Shown here one piece after another: positions 25,226-33,072 of a stretch of DNA of 64,000 bases. The DNA lies in NCBI RefSeq assembly GCF_024919295.1, contig NZ_JANWTC010000001.1:186001-250000 (forward strand), written 5' to 3'. The DNA comes from Corynebacterium lemuris (GTDB lineage: Bacteria; Actinomycetota; Actinomycetes; Mycobacteriales; Mycobacteriaceae). Each line of letters opens with the position of its first letter. Positions within the stretch are counted from its first letter, which is position 1. Made by a program: the position numbers and the translations under genes. The notes beneath the pieces are model-generated. The model worked only from the letters and a program-made list of their open reading frames with translations, did no database searches and was not told the origin of the DNA.

Positions 25226-25957
25226 ATGTCTGACATCAAACACGGCGAACCCGCCTGGATGGACCTGTCCACCACCGACGTCGACGCCGCAGAGGTCTTC
25301 TACCGGGAGCTGCTGGGCTGGGAGTTCCTCCACGATGACCCGGAGCTGGGGGAGTACCGCATGGTGGAAAGGGGTGGCTACCCGGTTGGCGGGGCGATGA
25401 GTTCCGCCATGGGCACGGATGATGCAGCCGCCCCGGAGGAAACCGGTTGGACAGTCTTCCTCAAGGTCGACGACATCACCGAGGCCACCGCGAAAGTCGT
25501 CGAGGCCGGTGGACACGTGACGATGGCGCCGATGAAGATCTCCGACCTGGGCACCACCGCCATGATCACGGATCCGACCGGTGCCGCCCTCGGCCTGTGG
25601 GAACCGGCCGGTTTCGGGGGTTTCGCCACGGAATCCGGGCCGGGCATCCCGGTGTGGTTCGAGGTCATGACCACGGACTTCGACGCGGCAGTGGAGTTCT
25701 ACGGAAAGGTGTTCGGCTGGCGGCTCAGAGATCTGGACGGCGATGTCCGTTACGCCACGACCCTGACCGCCGGGATCCGGGCAGGGACCCGCAGCCACTG
25801 GCGGATGTACGTGCAGGTGGTGGATGTGGACGCGGGCGTCGACAAGCTCCGGGAACTCGGTGGCGCGCTTCTCAGCGAGCCCGGTGACACCCCCTTCGGA
25901 CGTGTCGCCGGGGTCGCCGATCCCCAGGGTGCGTCCTTCCAGCTCATCCAGCCCTGA
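25226..25957 (+). CDS. VOC superfamily (glyoxalase/bleomycin resistance-like) protein
   Basis: 243 residues with two tandem VOC domains (about 5-120 and 135-243). Each begins with the pattern of a beta strand and FYRELLGWEF or FYGKVFGW. The second contains FEVMTTDFDAAVEF and ends FQLIQP, typical of two-domain actinobacterial members annotated as hydroxylases or glyoxalase-like. The substrate is unknown. The ATG follows GAATGAGGAGAGCAC. Confidence 0.82.
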   Translation: MSDIKHGEPAWMDLSTTDVDAAEVFYRELLGWEFLHDDPELGEYRMVERGGYPVGGAMSSAMGTDDAAAPEETGWTVFLKVDDITEATAKVVEAGGHVTMAPMKISDLGTTAMITDPTGAALGLWEPAGFGGFATESGPGIPVWFEVMTTDFDAAVEFYGKVFGWRLRDLDGDVRYATTLTAGIRAGTRSHWRMYVQVVDVDAGVDKLRELGGALLSEPGDTPFGRVAGVADPQGASFQLIQP

Positions 25958-26047
25958 AGGAATGGCCGCCCGCCAGGAAAAGGGCTAGCGTTGACCGACG
26001 GATGAGCCTGCTGTCCGGCGGGCGCCTGACCTCCGGGAGGTGGCATC

Positions 26048-27406
26048 ATGAGCGACGTCGACGTGCTGGAACGCCTCGAACGTATCCTTCGTTCCGATGA
26101 GGACGTCCCTCCGGAACGCGCGGCTGAACTGGCCGTCATGCTCGATGAGCCACCGATCCAGGACGTCGTGCGCCTGGTCGAACGTTCCACCGCGACACGC
26201 GCTGCCGTGGTTCTGCGCCTGCTCTCACGCCGCCGCTCCATCGAGGTCTTCGACACCCTCGACGCCGCGCACCAGGCCGACCTCATTGACGCCCTGGGTG
26301 ACCGTGCCGTCTACGAGTTCTTCGCCGAACTCGACCCCGACGACCGGGTCTCACTTCTCGACGAGCTGCCTGCCGAGATCGCCGAACGTTTCCTGCGCAA
26401 CCTCGACGACTCCGAACGCGACATCACCGGCGTCGTCCTGGGCTACCCCAGAGGCTCCATCGGCCGGCGCATGTCGCCGGAGGTCCCGCACCTCTACGCG
26501 GACCTGACCATTGACGAGACACTGCAGGAACTGCGCCGGGTCGCCGATGACGTGGAGACCATCTACACCCTGCCGATCATCGCCCGCGACCACCGGCTGG
26601 TGGGGGTGACCTCCCTGCGCGACCTGTTCACCGCCGACGGTTCGGTGGAGGTGTCGGAGCTGATGGACAAACCCGTCTTCGCCGCCGCCCACGACGACGC
26701 GGAGGAGACCGCCCGCTGGTTCGTGCCCCTGGACATGCTCGCGATGCCGATCGTCGACGAGTCCGGCCGCCTGCTGGGCATGCTCACCTTCGATGACGCC
26801 GCCGACATCATCGAGGAAGCTGATTCCGAGGACACCGCCCGCTCCGGAGCCCATGAACCCCTGCAGCAGCCCTATCTGTCCACCCCGCTGCTGAAGATCG
26901 TGCGCTCGCGCATAGTGTGGCTGCTGGTGCTCGCGGTCTCGGCGCTGCTGACCGTCCAGGTGCTCGACACCTTCGAGGACACCCTCGCCGCGGCCGTCGT
27001 GCTCAGTCTCTTCATCCCGCTGCTCACCGGCACCGGCGGCAACACCGGCAACCAGGCCGCCACCACCGTCACCCGCGCACTGGCGCTCGGCGACGTCCGC
27101 CCACGCGATGTCGGCGCCGTCGCCTGGCGGGAGGTACGCGTCGGCATGCTGCTGGGGGCGTTGCTCGGCTCCCTGGGCTTCCTGCTGGCCACGCTCGTCT
27201 ACGGCCTGGACATCGGCATCGTCATCGGCTCCACCCTCTTCGGGGTGTGCACCATGTCGGCGACGGTGGGCGGGATCATGCCGATCATCGCCAAGAAGGT
27301 CGGGGCGGACCCGGCGGTGTTCTCCAACCCGTTCATCTCCACGCTCTCGGATGCCACGGGCCTGATCATCTACTTCCTCATCGCCAAGGCCGTGCTCGGT
27401 CTGTAG
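26048..27406 (+). CDS. mgtE: Magnesium transporter MgtE
   Basis: 452 residues with the full MgtE order: an N-terminal helical domain (1-125), two CBS domains (about 130-255; TIYTLPIIARDHRLVGVTSLRDL and MLAMPIVDESGRLLGMLTFDD), and five membrane helices with the selectivity region GTGGNTGNQAATTVTRAL in TM2. The cytosolic domains gate Mg2+ flow. It starts at ATG 26048 after GGGAGGTGGCATC. A weak hairpin with TTTT at 27422-27444 could end it. Confidence 0.93.
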   Translation: MSDVDVLERLERILRSDEDVPPERAAELAVMLDEPPIQDVVRLVERSTATRAAVVLRLLSRRRSIEVFDTLDAAHQADLIDALGDRAVYEFFAELDPDDRVSLLDELPAEIAERFLRNLDDSERDITGVVLGYPRGSIGRRMSPEVPHLYADLTIDETLQELRRVADDVETIYTLPIIARDHRLVGVTSLRDLFTADGSVEVSELMDKPVFAAAHDDAEETARWFVPLDMLAMPIVDESGRLLGMLTFDDAADIIEEADSEDTARSGAHEPLQQPYLSTPLLKIVRSRIVWLLVLAVSALLTVQVLDTFEDTLAAAVVLSLFIPLLTGTGGNTGNQAATTVTRALALGDVRPRDVGAVAWREVRVGMLLGALLGSLGFLLATLVYGLDIGIVIGSTLFGVCTMSATVGGIMPIIAKKVGADPAVFSNPFISTLSDATGLIIYFLIAKAVLGL

Positions 27407-27421
27407 GTTCCGGGCGTTGTC

Positions 27422-27444
27422 TGCCCCCGTATGAGGGCAATTTT
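27422..27444 (+). terminator. Possible terminator after mgtE
   Basis: TGCCC and GGGCA form a short stem followed by ATTTT. It is short and therefore only a candidate. Confidence 0.4.
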
Positions 27445-27629
27445 CCGGGGTGGACGGCCAGGTTTCGCGTGACGGTGTTCGATTTGCGAACATGTGGCGT
27501 GCCGCACTTCCCGCGAGGGTGGTGGCCGCCGGCAAGCGCCGACGATCCGGGAGCCGGCCTCACCCCTGGGGCCGGACCCGGTATTTTTCGTTCGATCCGC
27601 CCCTTCATCAGAAAGCTGCTGTAACTGCA

Positions 27630-29234
27630 ATGAGCACCCCCTCCTCCGATACTGAGACCACGGGAGCGGAGGTCCAGGTCAAGCCCGCCCCCGGTGAAAG
27701 CACCGAGGTCCGTGATCCGCGCGAGTGGCGCAGGCAGGCCACCGGCATCTTCGTCGGTCTGCTGCTTGCTGTCCTCGTCTACCTTTTCTTCCCCGCGGAT
27801 GCCGCGGAGACCGTGCTCCAGTCCGCGGGCGCAGACCCCGAGACCGAGTACTCCCACCAGGCCATGCGCATCGTGGCCGCCACCACCATCCTCATGGGTG
27901 CCTGGTGGATGACCGAGGCGATCCCGCTGGCGGCGACCGCACTGCTGCCCATCGCCATCTTCCCCATCTCGCAGGTGGCCACCTTCGCCCAGATCGGTGC
28001 ACCCTACGCCAGCGCGACGATCTTCCTCTTCCTCGGCGGTTTCCTCCTTGCCCTGGGTCTCCAGCGCTGGGATGTGCACCGCCGCATGGCCCTGGCCGTT
28101 GTCCTGGCCGTGGGAACCAGCCCCAAGCGGTTGATCCTCGGATTCATGATCGCCACCGGTTTCCTCTCCATGTGGGTGTCCAACACCGCCACCGCCGTGG
28201 TCATGCTCCCCATCGGGCTGTCCGTGCTGCACCTGACCGCAGACCTGGTCGGTGGCATGCGCAACCAGAAGAAGTTCGCCACCGGACTGATGCTGGCCAT
28301 CGCCTACTCCGCCTCCATCGGCTCCCTGGGCACCCTCATCGGCACCCCGCCCAACGCTCTGCTGGCCGGTTACATGGAGGAGGCCCACGGCATCTCCATC
28401 GGATTCGGCCAGTGGATGATGGTCGGTGTCCCCGTGGCCGCCATCTTCACCGTTATTGCCTGGCTGGTGCTGATCACCGTCTTCAAACCGGAGATGGATG
28501 AGATCCCGGGCGGTCGCGAGCTCATCCGGCGGGAGATCGACAAGATGGGTTCCTGGACCCGCCCCCAGGTGATCGTGACGATCATCTTCGTGGCCGCCGC
28601 CCTGTCCTGGATCTTCGTTCCCCTGATCCTCGACTGGGTCGGCGCGGACATGACCTACGATGACGCCATCGTCGGCATCATCGCCGGGCTGCTCATGTTC
28701 ACCATCCCGGCCGACAACAAGACCGGTGTGCGCATCCTGGACTGGAAGACCGCCAACGAACTGCCCTGGGATGTGCTGCTGCTCTTCGGTGGCGGCCTGT
28801 CGCTGTCGAGCATGTTCACCGCCACCGGCCTGTCCCTGTGGATCGGTGAGGTGGCCAAGGGACTTCAGGTCCTGCCGACCTTCCTGCTCATCGCCGCCGT
28901 CGCCCTGCTGGTGCTGGTGCTCACCGAGTTCACCTCCAACACCGCCACCGCCGCGACCTTCCTGCCCATCATGGGCGGCGTGGCCGTCGGTATCGGTCTG
29001 ACCGGCGCCACCGAGATGAACGTGCTTCTCCTGACCATCCCGGTGGCCCTGTCGGCGACCTGTGCGTTCATGCTCCCCGTGGCGACCCCGCCGAACGCCA
29101 TCGCCTTCGGTTCGGGTTACGTCAAGATCGGCGACATGATCAAGGGTGGCATCTGGCTCAACCTCATCGCGGTCGTGCTGATCACCCTGGCGACCTACTT
29201 CGTCGCGGTGCCGGTCTTCGGTCTCGTCATCTAA
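27630..29234 (+). CDS. dccT: DASS/SLC13-type dicarboxylate:Na+ symporter
   Basis: 534 residues from ATG 27630, with about eleven to twelve membrane helices. Both hairpin motifs of the DASS family are present, SNTATAVVMLPIG and SNTATAATFLPIM, each followed later by a Thr-Pro-Pro-Asn motif (GTPPNALLAG and TPPNAIAFGSG). This fits a carrier for C4-dicarboxylates such as succinate, fumarate or malate, like DccT of C. glutamicum. The symbol is assigned by family and is not certain. The upstream 220 nt carry no other gene. Confidence 0.85.
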   Translation: MSTPSSDTETTGAEVQVKPAPGESTEVRDPREWRRQATGIFVGLLLAVLVYLFFPADAAETVLQSAGADPETEYSHQAMRIVAATTILMGAWWMTEAIPLAATALLPIAIFPISQVATFAQIGAPYASATIFLFLGGFLLALGLQRWDVHRRMALAVVLAVGTSPKRLILGFMIATGFLSMWVSNTATAVVMLPIGLSVLHLTADLVGGMRNQKKFATGLMLAIAYSASIGSLGTLIGTPPNALLAGYMEEAHGISIGFGQWMMVGVPVAAIFTVIAWLVLITVFKPEMDEIPGGRELIRREIDKMGSWTRPQVIVTIIFVAAALSWIFVPLILDWVGADMTYDDAIVGIIAGLLMFTIPADNKTGVRILDWKTANELPWDVLLLFGGGLSLSSMFTATGLSLWIGEVAKGLQVLPTFLLIAAVALLVLVLTEFTSNTATAATFLPIMGGVAVGIGLTGATEMNVLLLTIPVALSATCAFMLPVATPPNAIAFGSGYVKIGDMIKGGIWLNLIAVVLITLATYFVAVPVFGLVI

Positions 29235-29312
29235 ACAGGTCACTACCTGGCGATTTGTCTGCTGCAACGAGGGCACTGTAGTGTTAGTTCTCGTTGCACA
29301 GCAACAAGCCGG

Positions 29313-29388
29313 GCGCCCGTAGCTCAACGGATAGAGCATCTGACTACGGATCAGAAGGTTGGGGGTTCGAATCCCTCCGGGCGCACCA
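29313..29388 (+). tRNA. tRNA-Arg (ACG), copy 2
   Basis: Identical over 76 nt to 24997-25072, with encoded CCA. It stands alone, and the accessory catabolic island begins directly after it. Confidence 0.96.
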
Positions 29389-29391
29389 TTT

Positions 29392-29430
29392 CGAAGGCCG
29401 GTCATCCTGAAACAGGATGACCGGCCTTCG
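29392..29430. terminator. Perfect inverted repeat terminator after tRNA-Arg copy 2
   Basis: CGAAGGCCGGTCATCCTG is followed by AAA and its exact reverse complement (18-bp stem). It probably terminates the tRNA and perhaps also the opposing MHS transporter gene that ends at 29469. Confidence 0.85.
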
Positions 29431-29468
29431 GCCTTTGCCGGGGTGGCCTCAAGCGCGGCCGGTCCCGG

Positions 29469-30854
29469 TCAGGCAGGCAACGGCTTGCCCTTCGTCTCGG
29501 GAGCGAACCAGGTGGCGACGAGTACCAGCGCGCACAGGATGATCAGGTAGATATCGAACACCCTGGGAGCGCCGATGTCGTACAGCCATGTCTGGAGATA
29601 GGGGGAGGTCCCTCCGGTCAGGGCCGCAGCCACGGAATACGGGACTCCCATACCGATGGCCCTGATCCGGGTGGGGAACTGCTCAGGGAAGAAAGCCGGC
29701 ATGATCGCGGTGGGTGCGGCGATGAGGACCATGCCTGCGAACATGAACACCGCCAGCCTCCAGAGTTCGCCTTCCCCACCAGTCAGCAGGAGCGTCAGCG
29801 GAATAGTGAGGACGATTCCCCCGAGCGCGAAGATATACCAGTTGGCCTTTCGCCCGACGCGGTCGGAGAACCAACCCCAGAAGGCCAGACAGGCGATGAA
29901 GAACAGGTTGGCCGCCGTGGCGATCCACATGACCGGACCGGGCGGCATGCCCAGGGCGCCGATGGCGAAGGCGGGCGCCTGAATCGCCCACACGTAGTAT
30001 AGGACCGTTCCGGCTGCGGCTAGGGCCATGATCCTCAGGCAGGCATTGCGGTGTCGCCAGATCTCCCGCCAGAGCTGCCTGCCGCGTGGCGGTGTATCCA
30101 CAGTATCGGCGGCGCTGCCATGCGGGTCATGCTTCTGCTCGAACATGGGGGTTTCATCCAGATTACGACGCAGGTAGAGCGCATAGACGCCGAGGAAACC
30201 ACCGAGAATGAACGGGATTCTCCAGGCCCAGTCGGAGACAGCTTCCACCCCCAGCGCCGCTGTGAGGAGCGCTCCGAGCAGAGTTGCTGTGGTGACGCCG
30301 AGTGTGACGAAGACGAAGACTGTAGAGGACCATCGACCACGCTTGTCAGCCGGCGCCATTTCGGTCACGTAGGTGAACGAGGAGACGACTTCTCCCCCGT
30401 GGCCGAGCCCCTGCAGCAGCCTGCCGGCCAGAAGGAAAGCGGCGGCGAATGCACCGACGAACTCATAGGTGGGCGAGATGCCGATCACCATGCTGCCCAG
30501 AGCCGTGATGATCATGGCGAGGGTCATTGCACCCCGTCGGCCCCTGCGGTCGGCCAACCAGCCGAAGAACAACCCGCCCAGGGGCCTCATGAGAAAGCCC
30601 GCCGCGAAGACCGCGAAGGTGCCCAGCAAAGCTGTGGTGGGGTTCTCCGCGACGAAGAATTGGCCCGCGAAATACGCCGCGAAGATGGTGTAGGAGGTCC
30701 AGTCGAACCATTCCAGGGCATTACCGATTCCGACTCCCTGGATGACCCGGAGTTTCTCCCTCCTGGTCATGGTGGGGGGAGCGGTTGCTGAGGTGCTGTC
30801 GGCCAGGTGCGGCCTGAGCCCTTCCCGCTGGTCCTGATTTGTTGTAGTTGTCAT
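29469..30854 (-). CDS. MHS-family (metabolite:H+ symporter) MFS transporter
   Basis: 461 residues, twelve membrane helices. The MHS branch signature is at the N-terminus: GVGIGNALEWFDWTSYTIFAAYFA. The loop 2-3 motif GWLADRRGRRGAM and ATFFGR-like GHGGEVVSSFTYVTEMAP are present. MHS carriers import organic acids such as shikimate, protocatechuate, phthalate or alpha-ketoglutarate. Placement next to flavin monooxygenase and esterase genes suggests uptake of the aromatic substrate or product. It has its own upstream region (30855-31252). Confidence 0.85.
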   Translation of the reverse strand: MTTTTNQDQREGLRPHLADSTSATAPPTMTRREKLRVIQGVGIGNALEWFDWTSYTIFAAYFAGQFFVAENPTTALLGTFAVFAAGFLMRPLGGLFFGWLADRRGRRGAMTLAMIITALGSMVIGISPTYEFVGAFAAAFLLAGRLLQGLGHGGEVVSSFTYVTEMAPADKRGRWSSTVFVFVTLGVTTATLLGALLTAALGVEAVSDWAWRIPFILGGFLGVYALYLRRNLDETPMFEQKHDPHGSAADTVDTPPRGRQLWREIWRHRNACLRIMALAAAGTVLYYVWAIQAPAFAIGALGMPPGPVMWIATAANLFFIACLAFWGWFSDRVGRKANWYIFALGGIVLTIPLTLLLTGGEGELWRLAVFMFAGMVLIAAPTAIMPAFFPEQFPTRIRAIGMGVPYSVAAALTGGTSPYLQTWLYDIGAPRVFDIYLIILCALVLVATWFAPETKGKPLPA

Positions 30855-31252
30855 TGTTCCTCACGTGGAATTGGGGGATTGAGGGGGCCTGGCAGTACGG
30901 GAAAAGGTGAGGGCTCCCGGGAGCCTGCCTGCCTGTGTGTATGTCTGCGGAGCAACGGGCGTTGCCTGGACGAGTCGGAGAAGAGGGAACAGCCCATCCC
31001 TCATCTGTGACCGGGTCGCATTCTCCGGCTCTGCTGTGACATGAGCAACAGAATGGCACAGTTTGGAGGAAATGTATACCCCTATCTACACGATCGTTGA
31101 TATATCGCCAGATCAGGGAGTGGAAAAAGATCTTTCAAGAATCGGTCGTACGGATTTTGCAATGAAATTTTAGGCGGGAGTGGTTCGGGTCGACATCTTT
31201 GAGGCGAGGGGGCTGCCCTGTTTGCCATGCAGGTGGTTCTGTGGGGGGTCAG
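30855..31252. other. Upstream region of the MHS transporter gene; no gene seen
   Basis: About 400 nt that must contain the transporter promoter (minus strand). AT-rich sequence lies at 31060-31130 with the partly symmetric GATCGTTGATATATCG near 31091-31106, similar in its GATAT core to the palindrome between the divergent catabolic promoters. No credible open frame. Confidence 0.45.
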
Positions 31253-31296
31253 AAAAAGGGGGCGACAGGTCATGATTGACCATGTCGCCCCCTTTT
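31253..31296. terminator. Bidirectional intrinsic terminator downstream of the riboflavin kinase gene
   Basis: AAAAGGGGGCGACA-GGTCA pairs with TGACC-TGTCGCCCCCTTTT. Both strands end in a T-run. It closes the minus-strand flavin reductase/riboflavin kinase transcript. Confidence 0.85.
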
Positions 31297-31338
31297 GCCC
31301 TGGAGCGGTGGAGTTGATGTGCGAGGAGGGCTGTGGAG

Positions 31339-31728
31339 TCAGTGGGAGACCAGTAGTTGTCGGGTTCTGTCAGCGTCAGAGTTCATGGCGAGGATCAGTT
31401 CTTCGGGGGAGGGGAATGCGAGCTGCTCCCGGAGGAACCTGCGGAGACTGATTTTCAGGGTTGTCCCGTAGAGGTCCCCGGAAAAGTCATGGAGAAACGC
31501 TTCGAGGAGAAGTTCCCCGTGTTCGCCGTAGAACGTTGGGCGTCGGCCGATGGAGATGGTGGCCATCCAGCGTGTCTCGTCCTGGCAGGTGGCCACGCCT
31601 GCCCATACCCCTTCCATCTGGAGGGCCTGAGGGATCAGCCGGGCCGGGAGTGCGATGTTGGCGGTGGGGAAGCCCAGCTGCCTACCCAGTTGATTCCCAG
31701 GGATCACAATGCCTTCGATGGTTTCCAT
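31339..31728 (-). CDS. Stand-alone riboflavin kinase (flavokinase domain)
   Basis: 129 residues that correspond only to the C-terminal flavokinase domain of RibF; the FAD-synthetase (nucleotidyltransferase) half is absent. Landmarks are GIVIPGNQLGRQLGFPTANI (nucleotide and Mg site with PTAN), VWAGVAT, SIGRRPTFYG and FSGDLYGTTLKISLRRFLREQ with a following F-SPEEL. It would phosphorylate riboflavin to FMN but not make FAD. It lies 36 nt after the flavin reductase in one operon and so probably supplies FMN to the local flavin reductase/monooxygenase pair. Family assignment is by motif; catalytic residues appear intact. Confidence 0.85.
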   Translation of the reverse strand: METIEGIVIPGNQLGRQLGFPTANIALPARLIPQALQMEGVWAGVATCQDETRWMATISIGRRPTFYGEHGELLLEAFLHDFSGDLYGTTLKISLRRFLREQLAFPSPEELILAMNSDADRTRQLLVSH

Positions 31729-31764
31729 TTCTGCTCCTGTAAATCTTCAGTCTGGCCCGGGGGG

Positions 31765-32286
31765 TCAGGCCGGGTGGGTGAACTGGGACCGGTGGAACAC
31801 CAGTGGCTGCTTGTCTTCATTCAGGTGCAGGTCATGCACCCTGAAAACCACGATGTAATGGTCCCCGGCTTCGTGAACGGCGAATACGGAGCAGTCGAAC
31901 CAGGCGGTTGACCCCTCAATCTCCACTGCGCCTGCCTGGGTTGTGCGGGTGGAGACTGAACTGAACCGGATATCCCGATTTCTACTTGCCAGCTGCCGAC
32001 AGGCTGCGGAGTGCTCCTGGCTGAGCACGGATACTCCGATGCGGTCCGCGGATGCTATCACGGGCCAGGTGGTGGAGGATTTTTGTGCGGAAAAGAGCAC
32101 GAGCGGCGGGTCCAGCGAGACTCCGACTGAAAAGGATGATGCCACCATGACTTCCGGAGAGCCCTGGACGTCTGCGGCGATAGCGGCGATCCCGGAGGGG
32201 AAGTGGCCAAAGGCCTTCCGAAGCTTCTGGGGATCGATTGTCGCAGGTGCTTCCTGCCTGGTGATGAGGGAGAGTGAGGTGGTCAT
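31765..32286 (-). CDS. Flavin reductase (HpaC/HsaB-like)
   Basis: 173 residues from ATG 32286 (MTTSLSLITRQEA), preceded by AAAGGATCTCCG; the open frame upstream to 32340 lacks a ribosome site. The fold signature of small NAD(P)H:flavin reductases is present: LRKAFGHFPSGIAAIAA, VASSFSVGVSLDPPLVLFS, and a C-terminal GDHYIVVFRVHDL. It would deliver reduced FMN/FAD to the oxygenase component at 33073. First gene of the minus-strand unit and divergent from the cupin gene. Confidence 0.88.
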   Translation of the reverse strand: MTTSLSLITRQEAPATIDPQKLRKAFGHFPSGIAAIAADVQGSPEVMVASSFSVGVSLDPPLVLFSAQKSSTTWPVIASADRIGVSVLSQEHSAACRQLASRNRDIRFSSVSTRTTQAGAVEIEGSTAWFDCSVFAVHEAGDHYIVVFRVHDLHLNEDKQPLVFHRSQFTHPA

Positions 32287-32353
32287 CGGAGATCCTTTCA
32301 ACAGGGTGGGGTGATTGTGACCTGGACGACAGAGTGCCACATGTTGGGCCGTT

Positions 32354-32381
32354 TGTATAGCCCTAATCTGACGACCGTTAA
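32354..32381 (-). promoter_or_regulatory. Candidate promoter of the flavin reductase unit
   Basis: On the minus strand TTAACG (32381-32376) and TATACA (32359-32354) are separated by 16 nt, about 70 nt before the start codon. Assignment is by consensus only. Confidence 0.45.
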
Positions 32382-32385
32382 AACT

Positions 32386-32395
32386 TAGATATCTA
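32386..32395. promoter_or_regulatory. Palindrome between divergent catabolic promoters
   Basis: TAGATATCTA is a perfect 10-bp palindrome located between the two candidate promoters, a natural position for a regulator such as the PaaX-type protein encoded at 36138. A second symmetric site, GTGAT-ATCA-ATCAC, lies at 32454-32467 near the expected cupin transcription start. Confidence 0.4.
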
Positions 32396-32410
32396 TTTCA
32401 CTGTAAACTA

Positions 32411-32439
32411 TTGCTAAAAGTAGTCGGCCGTTGTATCTT
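32411..32439 (+). promoter_or_regulatory. Candidate promoter of the cupin-monooxygenase operon
   Basis: TTGCTA at 32411-32416 and TATCTT at 32434-32439 with a 17-nt spacer, about 45 nt before the cupin ATG. Confidence 0.5.
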
Positions 32440-32481
32440 TGGTATCTATGCCAGTGATATCAATCACCAAGGAGGAAGATC

Positions 32482-33021
32482 ATGGCACACACCACGACCA
32501 GTCCCTACCCCGCTAAGCCGAGCAATGAGCCCATGGAACGCGTCTATGCGATCCGTAAAGAGGAGCGGGAGAACTGGTGGTTCCTTGGGGACCTGATCCA
32601 GCCGATCGTGACCTCGGAGATGTCCCACGGAAAATTCATGCTGACCCAGACCCACGCCAAGCCCGGATCGAAACCCCCGCTGCATGAGCACGCGGACGAG
32701 GACGAGATCCTGTACATCCTCGAGGGGGAAGTCACCTTCTGGATTGCCGGGCGAGAGATGGTCCTCGGCGCCGGAGATTGCATGTTCATGCCCCGCGATG
32801 TGCCGCACATCTTCCAGGCCTCAACGGAGGTGGAGACCAGGTGGCTGAATCTGAGCGCTCCCGGTGGGCTGGAGAATTTCTTCCGCGAAGTGGCGGTTCC
32901 GGCCGACTACCCCGCTCCTCAGCGCGATTTTGTCGTCGACAGCGATACGGAGGAGCGCCTGCTCAGTGCTGCCAAGAAGCATGGGATCACGATGCTTGAG
33001 GCTGATCCTGCCACTACCTGA
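32482..33021 (+). CDS. Cupin-domain protein (possible metal-dependent dioxygenase)
   Basis: 179 residues after a near-perfect ribosome site AAGGAGGAAGATC. A single cupin-2 barrel occupies about 50-125: the first motif KPPLHEHADEDEILYILEGEV supplies two His and one Glu, and the second motif GDCMFMPRDVPHIF supplies a third His. These are the usual metal ligands of quercetin-type dioxygenases and isomerases. It is the first gene of an operon with the flavin monooxygenase, an esterase and a SnoaL-like protein. It may open or modify the hydroxylated ring; this is inferred. Confidence 0.8.
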   Translation: MAHTTTSPYPAKPSNEPMERVYAIRKEERENWWFLGDLIQPIVTSEMSHGKFMLTQTHAKPGSKPPLHEHADEDEILYILEGEVTFWIAGREMVLGAGDCMFMPRDVPHIFQASTEVETRWLNLSAPGGLENFFREVAVPADYPAPQRDFVVDSDTEERLLSAAKKHGITMLEADPATT

Positions 33022-33072
33022 CTCTCATCTCTGCTTCATACCCAACCCTTTTCACATCCCCAGGAGAAAACC

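Noticed and set aside
27378..29405. Long antisense frame across the DASS transporter
   Set aside because: Shadow of the transporter frame in high-GC DNA; it also crosses the tRNA-Arg gene.
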